A stretch of 64,000 nt of DNA from Prorocentrum cordatum (GCA_963575745.1 CAUYUJ010014602.1:275918-339917); one strand, 5' to 3'; numbered from the stretch's first letter, positions 20,440 to 32,360 are shown. Notes: generated from the sequence alone by a model not told the origin. Translations and numbers: made by a program.

Positions 20440-22770
20440 GCGTCACTGTGCTGGGCCCCGCCAGCAGGCCTCGAAAGTGGCGACCGTTTCACAGATCGCA
20501 ACCCCCCAGGGATGGCGAGATCTAATTTGAATCTGCGTGTGGCATCACTGTGCTGGGCCCCCCAGCAGGCCGCGAAAGTGGCGACAGTTTCACAGATCGC
20601 AGCCCCCCAGGGATGGCGAGGTCTAACTTGAATCCGCCGTGGGTACCCACTGTGCTGGGCCCCCCAGCAGGCCTCGAAAGTGGCGACAGTTTCACAGATC
20701 GCAGCCCCCCAGGGATGGCGAGGTCCCATTTGAGTCCGCCGTGGGTACCCACTGTGCTGGGCCCCCCAGCAGGCCTCGAAAGTGGCGACAGTTTCACAGA
20801 TCGCAGCCCCCCATGGATGGCGAGGTCCCATTTGAATCCGCCGTGGGTACCCACTGTGCTGGGCCCCCCAGCAGGCCTCGAAAGTGGCGACAGTTTCACA
20901 GATCGCAGCCCCCCAGGGATGGCGAGGTCCAATTTGAGTCCGCCGTGTGCACCCACTGCGCTGGGCCCCCCAGCAGCCCTCGAAAGTGGCGACAGTTTCA
21001 CAGATCGCAGCCCCCCAGGGATGGCGAGGTCACATTTGAATCCGCCGTGGGTGCAAACTGCGCTGGGCCCCCCCCAGCAGGCCTCGAAAGTGGCGACAGT
21101 TTCACAGATCGCAGCCCCCCAGGGACGGCGAGGTCCCATTTGAGTCCGCCGCGGGTGCAGACTGTGCTGGGATGGCGAGGTCCCATTTGAGTCCGCCGTG
21201 GGTACCCACTGTGCTGGGCCCCCCAGCAGGCCTCGAAAGTGGCGACAGTTTCGCAGATCGCAGCCCCCCAGGGATGGCGAGGTCCCATTTGAGTCCGCCG
21301 CGGGTGCAGACTGTGCTGGGCCCCCCAGCAGGCCTCGAAAGTGGCGACAGTTTCGCAGATCGCAGCCCCCCAGGGATGGCGAGGTCCCATTTGAGTCCGC
21401 CGCGGGTGCAGACTGTGCTGGGCCCCCCAGCAGGCCTCGAAAGTGGCGACAGTTTCGCAGATCGCAGCCCCCCAGGGATGGCGAGGTCATTTGAGTCGCA
21501 CAGACTGTGCTTCGAAAGTGGCGACAGTTTCGCAGATCGCAGCCCCCCAGGGATGGCGAGGTCTCATTTGAGTCCGCCGCGGGTGCAGACTGTGCTGGGC
21601 CCCCCAGCAGGCCTCGAAAGTGGCGACAGTTTCGCAGATCGCAGCCCCCCAGGGATGGCGAGGTCACATTTGAGTCCGCCGCGGGTGCAGACTGTCCTGG
21701 GCCCCCCAGCAGCCCTCGAAAGTGGCGACAGTTTCACGGATCGCCGCCCCCCGGGGATGGCGAGGTCCAATTTGAATCCGCCGCAGGCGCAGACTGTGCT
21801 GGGCAGGCTTCGAAAGTTGCGACAGTTTCACAGATCGCAGCCCCCCAGGGATGGCGAGGTCTAATTTGAATCCGCCGCGGGTGCAGAATGTGCTGGCCCC
21901 CCCCAGCAGGCCTCGAAAGTGGCGACAGTTTCGCAGATCGCAGCCCCCCAGGGATGGCGAGGTCCCATTTGAGTCAGCCGCGGGTGTAGACTGCGCTGGG
22001 CCCCCCCAGCAGCCCTCGGAAGTGGCGACAGTTTCACAGATCGCAGCCCCCCAGGGCCGGCGAGGTTTAATATGAGTCCCCGTAAGACGTCACTGTGCTG
22101 GGCCCCCCAGCCGCCCTCGAAAGTAGCGACAGTTTCACGGATCGCAGCCCCCCGGCGACGGCGAGGTCTAATCTGAGTCCCCGTAAAACGTCACTGCGCT
22201 GGGCCCCCCAGCAGCCCTCGAAAGTGGCGACAGTTTCACAGATCGCAGCCCCCCAGGGATGGCGAGGTCTAATCGGAGTCCCCGTAAGACGTAAGACGTC
22301 ACTGTGCTGGGCCCCCCAGCAGCCCTCGAAAGTGGCGACAATTTCACAGATCGCAGCCCCCCAGGGATGGCGAGGTCTAATCGGAGTCCCCGTAAGACGT
22401 AAAACGTCACTGTGCTGGGCCCCCCAGCAGCCCTCGAAAGTGGCGACAGTTTCACAGATCGCAGCCCCCCAGGGATGGCGAGGTCTAGTCTGAGTCCCCG
22501 TAAGGCGTCACTGCGCTGGGCCCCCCAGCAGCCCTCGAAAGTGGCGACAGTTTCACAGATCGCAGCCCCCCAGGGATGGCGAGGTCTAATCTGAATCCCC
22601 GTAAGACGTCACTCTGCTGCCCTCCCCAGCAGCCCTCGAAAGTGGCGACAATTTCACGGATCGCAGCCCCCCAGCGATGGTCAGGTCTAATCTGAGTCCC
22701 CGTAAGGCGTCACTGCGCTGGGCCCCCCAGCAGCCCTCGAAAGTGGCGATAGTTTCACAGATCGGGAGAA
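20440..22770. repeat. ~102-bp satellite, array 2 (inverted)
   Basis: About 23 units, the reverse complement of array 1, recognised by GCTGGGCCCCCCAGCAGG, CCTCGAAAGTGGCGACAG and CAGGGATGGCGAGGTC. Sub-families differ by the spacer: CCGCCGTGGGTACCCACTG, CCGCCGCGGGTGCAGACTG and CCCCGTAAGACGTCACTG occur in blocks from left to right. Truncated units occur near 21160 and 21500. Confidence 0.95.
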
Positions 22771-22996
22771 GGGAGGAGAGGAGGGGGGCGGGAAGGAGGA
22801 GAAGGGAAGACGCGACCGCAGTGCTCTATTCAAAACGAGTACCCAACGCAGGAGGGTTGGGAAAAAGTCTCAGACGGGAGCGGTTGTTGTTGTCAAGACT
22901 TTCCCTGTCAAGAAAGTGCGAGCGTCGACGGGCACACTTTGATTGAGAAAACAATATGCGCCGGCGAGGGTGATCAACAATAATACTTGTTCAGGA
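22771..22996. repeat. Module and tail preceding a CAA tract
   Basis: AAGTCTCAGACGGGAGCGG with TTGTTGTTG, then the tail motif TTGATTGAGAAAACAATATG and GGTGATCAACAATAA. Confidence 0.7.
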
Positions 22997-23106
22997 ATGA
23001 AAAGTGTTAAACAGCAACAGCAACACCACCAACAACAACAACAACGTTCATCTCCACCACCACCAGCAACAACAACAACCACAACAATAACAATAACAAT
23101 AACAAG

Positions 23107-23140
<34 letters not shown>

Positions 23141-23197
23141 CCAACACCAACACCAACACCAACACCAACACCAACAACAACAACAGCAACAGCAACC

Positions 23198-23243
<46 letters not shown>
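22997..23243. repeat. (CAA)n-rich tract
   Basis: CAA/CAG/ACC triplets interrupted by CATCTCCACCACC and AATAACAATAAC words. Confidence 0.96.
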
Positions 23244-23244
<1 letters not shown>

Positions 23245-25190
23245 TATGTTACCCTCACGCGCGATGTTTCCACACGAAGCATGCGACCACCATGATAATA
23301 ACCCCCATCATGGAGGACTATTGTTCTATAGCGGGGTCCGTTATTCCCATTCCCAGATCTCCCGCCCAATGAGGTATTGCAAGCACCTCTTCCGAAGAAT
23401 TTCGCCATATCCCGCCTCGGCAACACATGCCCGCGCCTTGCTGCGCCGATGCGAGACCGCCAGTGGAACCCCAGCGGAGGGTAAAACACAAGTAAGTATC
23501 GAACGACAGGATTGCCTTGGTGGGGATGGGGGCTGTCGACGGTGAGGCAAGGACCTGGCCCTGAATAGAAAGGGAGGAGGTCTCGAGCAGGGTTGCTGCT
23601 GTTGCTGGGAGCGGCGCCAATGCTGAAGTGAGTAGGGCGCCAGTCCAGCGTAAAACAAAACGAAGTCTCTAGCGGGAACGCTGGTTTTGTTTGGACGGCG
23701 GTTGTCGGAGGCGAGGAGGAACACCGCCTTTAGTATGCAGGGGGAATACCTCGAGAAGGGTCCGTGGTTTTGTCGGGACAAGTGCTGTCGGCGGCGAGGA
23801 AAAGCACCGTCCTGAGGAAAAAGGGAGGATGCCGCGAGCGGGAGCGTTGTTCTTGCTGGGAGCGGTGCCAAATCAAAAGAGACTAAGGCGCCAGTCCAAT
23901 GTAAAACGGGAGGACCTCGCGGGCGGGAGCGCTGGTTTTGTTGGGACGGCGGCTTTCGGCGGCGAGGAGGAGCACCGCCTTGAGTAAGAAAGGGGGGAAG
24001 CTCGAGCGGGAGCGTTGATGTTGCTGGGGGCGGCGCCGATGAAAGAAAGACTATCGCGCCAGTCCAAGGTACAACGGGAGGATGTCTCGAGCGGGAGCGC
24101 TGGTTTTGTCGGGACGGGTGCGGCCGGCGGCGAGGAAAAGCACCGTCCTGAGGAAAAAAGGAGGATGCTTCGAGCGGGAGCATTGTTCTTGCTGGTAGCG
24201 GCGCCAAACCAAAAGAGAGTAGGGCGCCAGTCCACCGTAAAACGGGAGGACCTCTCGGGCGGGAGCGCTGGTTTTGTTGGGACGGCGGTTTTTGGCGGCG
24301 AGGAAGAGCACCACCTTGACTAAGAAAGGGAGGAAGCTCGAGCGGGAGAATTGATGTTGCTGGGGGCGGCGCCGATGAGAAAACGATTAGCGCGCCAGTC
24401 CAAGGAAAAACGGGAGGAAGTCTCGAGCGGGAGCGCTGGTTTTGTCGGGACGGGTGTTGTCGGCGGCGAAGAAAAGCACCGCTCTGAGGAAAAAGGGAGG
24501 ATGCCTCGAGCGGGAACGTCGTTATTGCTGGGAGCGGCGCCGATCCAAAAGAGAGTCGGGCGCCAGTCCAGCGAAGACCGGGAGAACGTCTCGGGTAGGA
24601 ACGCAGGTTTTGTTGGGGCGGCGGTTTTTGGCGGCGAGGAAGAGCACCACCTTGACTAAGAAAGGGAGGAAGCTCGAGCGGGAGAATTGATGTTGCTGGG
24701 GGCGGCGCCGATGAGAAAACGATTAGCGCGCCAGTCCAAGGAAAAACGGGAGGAAGTCTCGAGCGGGAGCGCTGGTTTTGTCGGGACGGGTGTTGTCGGC
24801 GGCGAAGAAAAGCACCGCTCTGAGGAAAAAGGGAGGATGCCTCGAGCGGGAACGTCGTTATTGCTGGGAGCGGCGCCGATCCAAAAGAGAGTCGGGCGCC
24901 AGTCCAGCGAAGACCGGGAGAACGTCTCGGGTAGGAACGCAGGTTTTGTTGGGGCGGCGGTTTTCGGCGGCGAGGCTGAGCACCGCCTTGTGCAAAAAAG
25001 GGTGGAAGTGTCGAGCAGGGGCGCTGATGTTGCTGGGGGCGGCGCCGATGAAAGAAACAGGAGTGCCAGTCCAGGGTGAAGCATGAGGACGTCTCGAGCG
25101 GGAACGCTGGTTTTGTTGGTAGGGCGGCTTTCGGCGGCGAGCAAAAGCACCGCCCTGGGTAAAAAAAAGATGTCTCGAGCGGGAGCGTTG
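23244..25190. repeat. Modular dispersed repeat block 5
   Basis: Begins with the same GCGCGATGTTTCCACACGAA module as 9400, followed by about twenty modules in which the core CTCGAGCGGGAGCG, the linker GGCGGCGAGGAAAAGCACCG and the word GGCGCCAGTCCA alternate. It is therefore a longer direct copy of 9400-10300. Confidence 0.9.
24280..24953. repeat. Near-identical 336-bp tandem duplication
   Basis: Two consecutive 336-bp copies inside block 5 (for example the word GGGAGAATTGATGTTGC at 24344 and 24680) with essentially no difference between about 24280-24616 and 24617-24953. The 102-codon frame in each copy is identical, so the duplication is recent, but there is no sign that it is a gene. Confidence 0.93.
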
Positions 25191-25620
25191 TTGTTGTTGT
25201 TGTCGTTGTTGAACGCTCAATTCTGAAGACAAATATTGTTGATCATCCCCGTCCGGTGCACGTTGTTTTGTTCGATTGAAGTGCCCTTCTCGGGGCTCGC
25301 GCCCTGTTTTTTATATAAACAAGAAAGCCTTCAAGGTCAAACTGTCTCGTTGGCCCCGGGTTTACAACAACAGCGGCTCCCGCCTGATACTTCCTCACAA
25401 TGTATTGAAGAATCGCGCTCTCCCTTGGGCCTTCCTTGCAATGTATCACCGGATCGTGGCTCCCGCTTGATACTTCTTCATATTTTTATACAAAAACTTT
25501 TGCGCTCTCACTTGGGGCTTCCGCGTTCCTTTCGACACGGTTGCAGTTCTCACTATCTTTCCGCCCCGCTCTCCCAACATCCCGCTTCTTTTCAGGGTTC
25601 CACGAAATGCGATTCTGACA
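25191..25620. repeat. Modular repeat in inverted orientation
   Basis: After (TTG)n and TTGATCATCCCCGTCCGG the modules appear reverse-complemented (CGGCTCCCGCCTGATACTTC, CGCGCTCTCCCTTGGGCC, TGGCTCCCGCTTGATACTTC). Inversion point at about 25215. Confidence 0.75.
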
Positions 25621-25879
25621 CCAGTTCGCAGCTGTACGCCCCCCCGTGGGGGTATCCACGATATGTTCTTTCAAGGGTGTGGTGCGTGGCGCTGTTTATG
25701 GCGCGACCCATGGCGAACATTATTGTTAACCTGTGTTGGAGTGGCTGGCGCAAGCCATGGCGCAAGCTGAATCGCCACTCGCAGCGCAAATCATCGTCCT
25801 CTCTCCTTGTTGCCCCTCCCCTCCCTTTCTCCGATCCCTTCGTCCTCATTCTCCTCAGTTATCTGTCGCCCTTCGTTTT
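25621..25879. other. Unassigned sequence
   Basis: A short + frame (LEWLAQAMAQAESPLAAQII at about 25735) looks helical but has no support; a pyrimidine stretch follows at 25800-25860. Confidence 0.35.
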
Positions 25880-26190
25880 CAAGGGCTTACCCAACCACAC
25901 ATGGCAGGGAATGGATCTACCCCCAAAAAAGGGGCACGATTGAAGACGAAGAGGGCGGGTACTCAGGGATTGGGATATGCATATTAAATGACACGCGAAC
26001 AGATAAGAGCGAACGGTATTGGAATGATTGTTGTTGTTGTTGGGGAGCCAGTTCTGGCGCTCCCCAGGACGTTCGAGCGTGAGCCTCATTTTCAATGAAA
26101 ATGTCGCCGGCGTCGAGGCGAGAGCGCCAAAGCGCCCGGGGGAGTCCAACAATAATAACTGTTTTGTAATCAACACTCAACATCGCAAGG
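25880..26190. repeat. Inverted and forward tail modules
   Basis: 25920-25990 is the reverse complement of the CCCGCCCTCTTCGTC tail; 26030-26190 is forward (GGCGAGAGCGCCAAAGCGCC, GTCCAACAATAATAAC). They meet around a (TTG)n tract. Confidence 0.75.
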
Positions 26191-26459
26191 ACAACCCCTC
26201 AGGCCAAGCCGGCCGGTCCCGTGGTGGCGTCCTCGCCCACATGGCGAGCGCACCCTCCTGGGCCAAACGTTGCTGTTGTTGCCCCGGGGTGGGTGGGAGG
26301 GACGAGCAACGCGCAACGCTTCTGTCATACGCTTACATAGATCGATATGCGTTCCCGAATATGCGTCGGTTCCCCTTCCTGTTATCCACGCACACCTGTG
26401 TGCAAAAACCGTACGCGCGCCTGCGAAGCGAGCTCCTCCTCCTCCTCCTCCTCCTCCTC
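26191..26459. other. Unique spacer with short CTC tract
   Basis: No coding signal; (CTC)n at about 26432-26460. Confidence 0.5.
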
Positions 26460-26900
26460 CTCTATCAGATCCCTGTAGGATCCCTACGAACCCTAGAGGA
26501 CCCCCATTGGAATCCTGTGGGCATCTGGGTGGACCCCGTAAAAATCGGGTAGGAATCTTATAAAATACCTGCGGACACTGTCGGAATCCTTTCGGGATCC
26601 GATTGGGGTCCCTACGGACACTGCAGGAATCTGTGGGAATCCTACAGGATCCTCACAGACCCTGTAAGAATCCTTGAGGAATCCTATACTATCCCTTCGG
26701 ACACTATGAGAATCCAATAGGATCCCGACGGACACGATCAGAATTTGTAGAAATCCTATACGAATCCTATAGAATTATTCCGGACCCAATCAGATTCCTC
26801 TAGGAAACTTGTAGGAATCCGATGGAATCCCCACGGACCTTGCAGGAACCCCTCTACGGACCGTATCGGAATCTCTCTACATGTGGCTCCACCTCTAATA
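26460..26900. repeat. Degenerate short tandem repeat (GGAATCC/TAGGATCC words)
   Basis: Repeated AATCCTATAGGATCC-like words spaced 20-40 nt apart with GACGGACAC or CACGGACC between them. Confidence 0.75.
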
Positions 26901-26961
26901 GGATTGTATTACATGTGCCTCCATAAAATGGATCCACGTCTGATAAGATTCTATTGCGCAA

Positions 26962-28262
26962 CCAACAAGGCCTGTATGGGATCCGCTACAGGTCCGACGC
27001 GGCCTGCCAAGGAGCCTACACAGACCCGACACGGCCTGCATGGGATCCCACTCCGACCCGGCACAGCTTGTATGGGATCCCACACAGATCCCATACGGCT
27101 CGTATGAAAGCCCAACCACATCCCATACGGCCTGTAGGGGATCCCACACAGATCCCATACGTACTGTATGGGACCCCACAGAGGTCACATACGGCCTGTA
27201 TGAGATCCCACACAACTCCCATACGGCCTGTATGGGACCCGATGCAGATCCCAGACGGCCTGTCTGGAATCCCATAAAGGTCGAACGCGGCCTGCATGGC
27301 ATCCGATACAAATCCCCATACGGCGTGTATGGGACCCACACAGATCCCATACGGCCTGTATGGGATCCCGCACAGATCCCATACGGCCTGTGTGGGATCC
27401 GATGCAGATCCCATACGGCCTGCATGGGCTCCCACACAGATCCCGTACTCCCTATATGGGGATCCGATGCAAATCTCATGCGGCCTGCACGGGATATGAT
27501 ACAGATCCATACGGCGTCTAGGAGATCCCATACCAATCCCGTACGGCCTGTATGGGATCCGATATAGATCGCATGCTGCCGGTATGGGATCCGAAACAGA
27601 CCCCGCACGGCCTGTATGGGATCCGATACGACTCCCATACAGCCTGCATGGGATTCCGCACAGATCCCGCACGCCCTGGGTGGGATCCGATACAAATCCC
27701 ATGCGGCCTGTATGGGGATCCCACGAAGATCATCCCGTACGGCCTGTATGGGACCCCGAACATATCCCATACGGCCTGTATGGGATCCCACACAAATCCC
27801 ATACGGCCTGTATGGGACCCCGAGCATATCCCACGCGGCCTGTATGGGATCCGATACAAATCCCATACGGCATGTATGGCATCCCGTACATATCCCGTAC
27901 CCCCTGTATGGGCTCCGATACACATCCCACACGGCCTGTATGGGGTCCCACAAAGATCCCATACGGCCTGTAGGGGATTACGCGCAACTCCAATACGGCC
28001 TGCATGGAATCCGATATCGATCCCATACGCTCTGTATGGGATCCCACACACATCCAATGCGGCCTGTATGAGAACCGATACTAACCCCACACGGCCTGCA
28101 TGGAATCCCACGCAAACCTCACACGCCCTGCATGGGATCCCATACCAATCCCGGACGGCCTGTATGGGATCCCACATGGATCCCATAGGGCCTGTATGGG
28201 ACCCCGTATTGATCCCGTACGCCCTATACGGGATCCGATACAGATCCCATGCGGCCTCGCAA
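26962..28262. repeat. 32-bp hairpin satellite
   Basis: About 40 units of 32 bp around CCCATACGGCCTGTATGGG plus ATCCCACACAGAT. Each unit carries a perfect 7-bp stem (CCCATAC/GTATGGG) with a 5-nt loop. Because 32 is not a multiple of three, any open frame cycles through three peptides, and several frames on both strands are open. Confidence 0.96.
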
Positions 28263-28398
28263 GGGCCTCCCGAACAACGCCCAGGAGACTCGCAACAGCC
28301 CTGAAGGGACCCCCCCGAACAACGGCCCTGCGTGGCCCCGTGGCGTTGCTCGGGGGGGGGGGTCGAGCAACCGGCCCCAAGTAGTGTCCTCGTGAACA
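28263..28398. other. Spacer
   Basis: C/G-rich with an eight- to ten-base G run; no feature. Confidence 0.4.
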
Positions 28399-29033
28399 GC
28401 AATTATCCCAGTGCGACCCTACCTAGGAGTTGGAGCCCCTAGGAAAGCAGCATTAGTAGTAACAGTCAAGCTAAGCTGAAGCTAAGCTAAAGCTAAGCTA
28501 AAGCTAAGCTAAAGCTAAGCTAAAGCTAAGCTAACGCTAAGCTAAAGCTAGAGCTAAGCTGAAGCTAAGCTAAATCTACGCTGAAGCTACGCTAAAGCTA
28601 AGCTCAAGCTAGGCTAAAGCTAAAGCTAAGCTACAGCTAAGCTAAAGCTAAGCTAAAGCTAAGCTGAAGCTAAGCTGAAGCTAAGCTAAAGCTAAGCTAG
28701 TATAAAGCTAGGCTAAAGCTAAGCTAAAGCTAAGCTAAAGCTAAGATAAAGCTAAAGCTAAACTACAACTAAGCTAAAGCTAAGGTAAAGTTAAGGTAAA
28801 GCTAAGGCGTAAAGCTAAGCTAAAGCTAATTAAAATCTAAGCTCAAGCTAAGCTAAAGTTAAGCTAAAGCGAAGCTAAAGCTAAGCCTAAGGCTAAAGCT
28901 AAAGCTAAAGTTCCCAGGGGGGCTGGGGGAACCGCGGGGCGGATACTGGGGGAACCGCCCGGGGCGGGCCCCACTGCCCGGCCCTTTAAGCTTACCGAGT
29001 AAGAACCCTTCTAGGCAGAGCCTAGGTAGGGAA
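28399..29033. mobile_element. MITE-like element copy 1 with 11-bp repeat core
   Basis: Shared left end CAATTATCCCAGTGCGA, then CCCTACCTAGG (28417-28427); core of about forty 11-bp units AGCTAAGCTAA (28448-28912); then GGGGAACCGCGGGGCGGATA, CGGGCCCCACTGCCCGG, TTTAAGCTTACCGAGTAAG and CCTAGGTAGGG (29021-29031). The two 11-mers are perfect inverted repeats. No coding capacity. The second copy at 29845 shares both ends. No target-site duplication recognised, so the transposon class is unproven. Confidence 0.65.
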
Positions 29034-29262
29034 CAACAACCACAACAACAACACCACCACCACCACCGACAACAAAAGCAACAACAACACCAAAACCAAA
29101 ACCAACACCTAAAACATCACCAACACCAACACCGACACCACCAACAAAAACAACAACCACAACACAACCACCACAAACAGCAAACACAACAACACAAACA
29201 ACAACACAATCAACAACAACCCCAGCGACAACAACAATAACCACAACAACCACAACAACAAC
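29034..29262. repeat. (CAA/ACC)n tract
   Basis: Directly abuts the right end of the MITE-like copy. Confidence 0.95.
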
Positions 29263-29844
29263 AATCAATGTAAGACTGTTCGTTTCGATCAAAGTTTGTG
29301 TCACTCAACACGTATATCCCAAACCCTCGGAACCCGCCCTCTTCGTCTTCGATCGTACCCCCCTAGAGGGTAGATCGTCCTTGCCTGCCACACGCATGTA
29401 GCGCAGCCCCTGAGACAGGGACGTATGTTTTGACAGGCGAACTGAACCCAAGCCTCAACTCAGGTTAACGATGAAGAACAGACTGATACCCGTCCTTGCG
29501 GGTTAGTTTCAACTTCCTGAAGATTGCTCGCCTGGTGCGCGAACACTACGCAAACAATTCCAGGCGTGATTCCTAAGTGTTGAGGGCGCGGCGTCTGAAT
29601 AAATTGCGAAACAAGTCCGACGCGAGAGCGCGATTCCTGCATAAATTGTGAGACCCCGCGCGAGAAAGCGACTTGGGACTAACTTGTGAGGAGGAATCAA
29701 GCGGGAACCGTTGTTGTTGTACACGAGATGCCAGGGGCGCAGTTTGGCGACACCTCGCTTTCCCTGGTAGAAAATCGGGGTGCGAGCCCCGGGTGAGGCA
29801 CTTTGATAAACAAGCAATGGATACCAGGGAGGGGGGATCAATGA
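29263..29844. repeat. Modular dispersed repeat block 6
   Basis: ACCCGCCCTCTTCGTCTTCG tail at 29330, modules GACGCGAGAGCGCGATTCC and GGAATCAAGCGGGAACCG with (TTG)n at 29710, and GAGCCCCGGGTGAGGCAC at 29790. Confidence 0.75.
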
Positions 29845-30318
29845 CAATTATCCCAGTGCGACCCTACCTAGGAGTTGGAGCCCCTAGGAAAACAGCATTA
29901 GTAGTAACAGTAAAGCTAAGCTAAAGCTAAGCTAAAGCTAAGCTACAGCTAAGCTAAAACTAAGCTAAGCTAAAGCTAAGCTAACGCTGAGCTGAAGCTA
30001 AAGCTAAGCTAAAGCTAAGCTAAAGCTAAGCTGAAGCTAAAGCTAAAGCTAAAGCTAAAGCTAAGCTAAAGCTAAGCTAAAGCTTAAGCTAAGCTTAAGC
30101 TAAGGTACAGATGAGGTACAGCTAAGCTAAAGCTAAGCTAAAGCTAAGCTAAAGCTCAGCCTAAGGCTAAGGCTAAGGCTAAGGCTAAGGCTAAAGCTCC
30201 CAGGGGACTGGGGGAACCGCGGGGCGGATACTGGGGGAACCGCCCGGGGCGGGCCCCACTGCCCGGCCCTTTAAGCTTACCGAGTAAGAACCCTTTTAGG
30301 CAGAGCCTTTGTAGGGAA
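29845..30318. mobile_element. MITE-like element copy 2
   Basis: Same left end and 11-mer (29862-29872), a shorter 11-bp array (29908-30197), and the same GC-rich right part. The right 11-mer is mutated to CCTTTGTAGGG (30306-30316). Confidence 0.65.
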
Positions 30319-30344
30319 TTATTCTTTAGAGGTGATAACTCAAA

Positions 30345-30483
30345 ACATCCGCAACAACGACAGCAACAGCAACAACACCAGCAACGGCAACGGGAACAGC
30401 AACAACATCAGCAACAACAGCAGCAGCACCAGCAGCAACAACACGAAACACAACAAAAACAAGGACAACAACAACCACAAGTC

Positions 30484-30523
<40 letters not shown>

Positions 30524-30549
30524 CCAACACCAACACCAACACCAACACC

Positions 30550-30621
<72 letters not shown>

Positions 30622-30722
30622 AACAACAACAACAACACAACAACAACACAACAACAATAACAATATCAATAACAACACCAACACCAACAGCAGCAACAAC
30701 ACCAACAACAGCAGCAACATTT
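30345..30722. repeat. (CAA)n-rich tract
   Basis: CAA/CAG/ACC and a short (ACG)n stretch at about 30590-30620. Confidence 0.95.
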
Positions 30723-30960
30723 CTACCCTACTGCTCTATGATCCTGTACGCAGCATGCATCTATCGTGATATTCTTCCACTCATGGAGCATGGAGATGTT
30801 CTTGCACAAGGGGGTCCGATATTCCGAAACCCCGATCTGCCGACCGAGCAACACCTCTTCCGAGGCACTTTAACATCTCCAACCAAGATGGCACGCCGTC
30901 TTGGCAATCGCCCTGCCCACGCCTCGCTTCTAGTCTAGGTATCACCATGCCGAGGTGGCC
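30723..30960. repeat. Diverged copy of the post-CAA module
   Basis: GGGGGTCCGATATTCCG, ACCTCTTCCGAGGCAC and CGCCCTGCCCACGCC correspond in order to 23330-23440. Confidence 0.6.
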
Positions 30961-31204
30961 GAAAACAGCTGGGAGAAGCCCCACAACCACTGTGAGAGCC
31001 CCCGAAGCCCCTTGGAGAGCCTCCGGAGCTCCTTGAAGAGCCCCCGGAGTCTATCATAGAAGCTTCAGAGCCCCTATGAGAACCCTAGGGCCCTTGGGAG
31101 ACGCTTCAAAAAAAGCTGGAGGGCTTCTGGGCCTCTTGAAGGAGGCCTCAGGGCATTTTTAAAAGAAAGGCCTGGATCAGAGGAGCTTCTGGGCCTCTGG
31201 GAGA
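30961..31204. other. Spacer with CCTTGG/GAGCC words
   Basis: Loose repetition of GAGCCCCCGGAG and CCTTGGGAGAC; no gene. Confidence 0.45.
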
Positions 31205-31498
31205 GGAGGAAGCAGAGGAGGGAACAGAAGGATGAGGAGGGAGGGAAGACAAGGGAGGAGGAGGAGGAGGAGGAGGAGGAGGAGGAGGAGGAGGAGGAGG
31301 AGGAGCGGGAGGAGGAGGAGGAGGAGGAGGAGGAGGAGAAGGCGGAGGGGGAGGAAGCAGAGAGGGAGAAGGAGGAGGAGGAGGAGGACGACGACGACGA
31401 CGCAACGACGACGACGACGACGAGGACGAGGACGAGGACGAGGACGGGGACGACGACGACGCCGACGCCGCCGACGACGACGACGGCGACGACGACGC

Positions 31499-31531
<33 letters not shown>

Positions 31532-32035
31532 CGCCGACGACGACGACGAGAGAGGAGGGAGGAGGAGGCGGAGGAGGAGGTGGAAAGGGAGTGGGGAGGA
31601 GACAAGGAGGAGGAGCAGGAGGAGGAGGAGGAGGAGGAGGGGGAGGGATGACAAGAGAGGAGGAGGACGAGGAGGGGAATGAGGACGACGACGACGACGA
31701 CGCAACGGCGATGACGACGACGAGAGAGGAGGAGGAGAAGGGGGTCAAAAAGGAGGGGGGAGGAGACGTTGAGGAGAATGAGGAGGAGGAGGAACAGGAG
31801 GAGGAGAAGGGAAAAGAAGAGAGGAGGTGAGGAGGAGGAGGAGGAGGAGGAGGAGGAGGAGGAGGACGTGGAAAGGGAGGGGGGAGAGGGGGGAGGAGAC
31901 GAGGAGGAGGAGGAGGAGGAAGAGGAGGAGGAGGAGGAGGAGCAGGAGGAGGAAGAGGGAAGACAAGAGGGGTCGACGACGACGACGACGCCGCCGACGA
32001 CGACAACGACGACGACGACAACGTCGTCGCCGCCG
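31205..32035. repeat. (GGA)n and (GAC)n simple-sequence block
   Basis: Alternating long GGA and GAC/GCC triplet tracts with AGAGAGGAGG junctions. Frames of 100-500 codons here are low-complexity artefacts. Confidence 0.97.
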
Positions 32036-32360
32036 CGGGCTCCCGCGAGCCGAGGCGAGGCGCCAGGGCGCTCCAGCGGGGGGTACAGCCGCGGAGCTCT
32101 GCGGGAGCCCCCCGAGACGCCTGAGGGTGAGCCTCAGGTGGGAAGAATAAGGACATACCTATACGACCACCCTGCGGGTCATAAGGAGGTTGGGGGGGGT
32201 GGAGGGGCCGAGCAATCGGCAACAGTGGTGATTGTTTTCCTGACGATGCCAGTGGAGATTTTTTTCTCGGAGGCCTGCTGAGGCTCCTCTCCCTCCCTTT
32301 GTCGGGTTGCACATGGTGCCAATGCAATTGATGAGAACTGCTGCGACAGCGACGGCGGCG
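32036..32360. other. Spacer; no gene recognised
   Basis: GC-rich at first, then mixed sequence with a G run at 32190. Confidence 0.4.

Noticed and set aside
25733-25800. Helical + strand peptide LEWLAQAMAQAESPLAAQII
   Set aside because: No convincing splice borders and too short.
26895-27962. 355-codon frame in the 32-bp repeat
   Set aside because: A 32-bp unit shifts frame each repeat; no stop codons exist in the unit, so several frames are open by construction.
28399-30318. CRISPR-like array in the 11-bp repeats
   Set aside because: Units are contiguous, without unique spacers.
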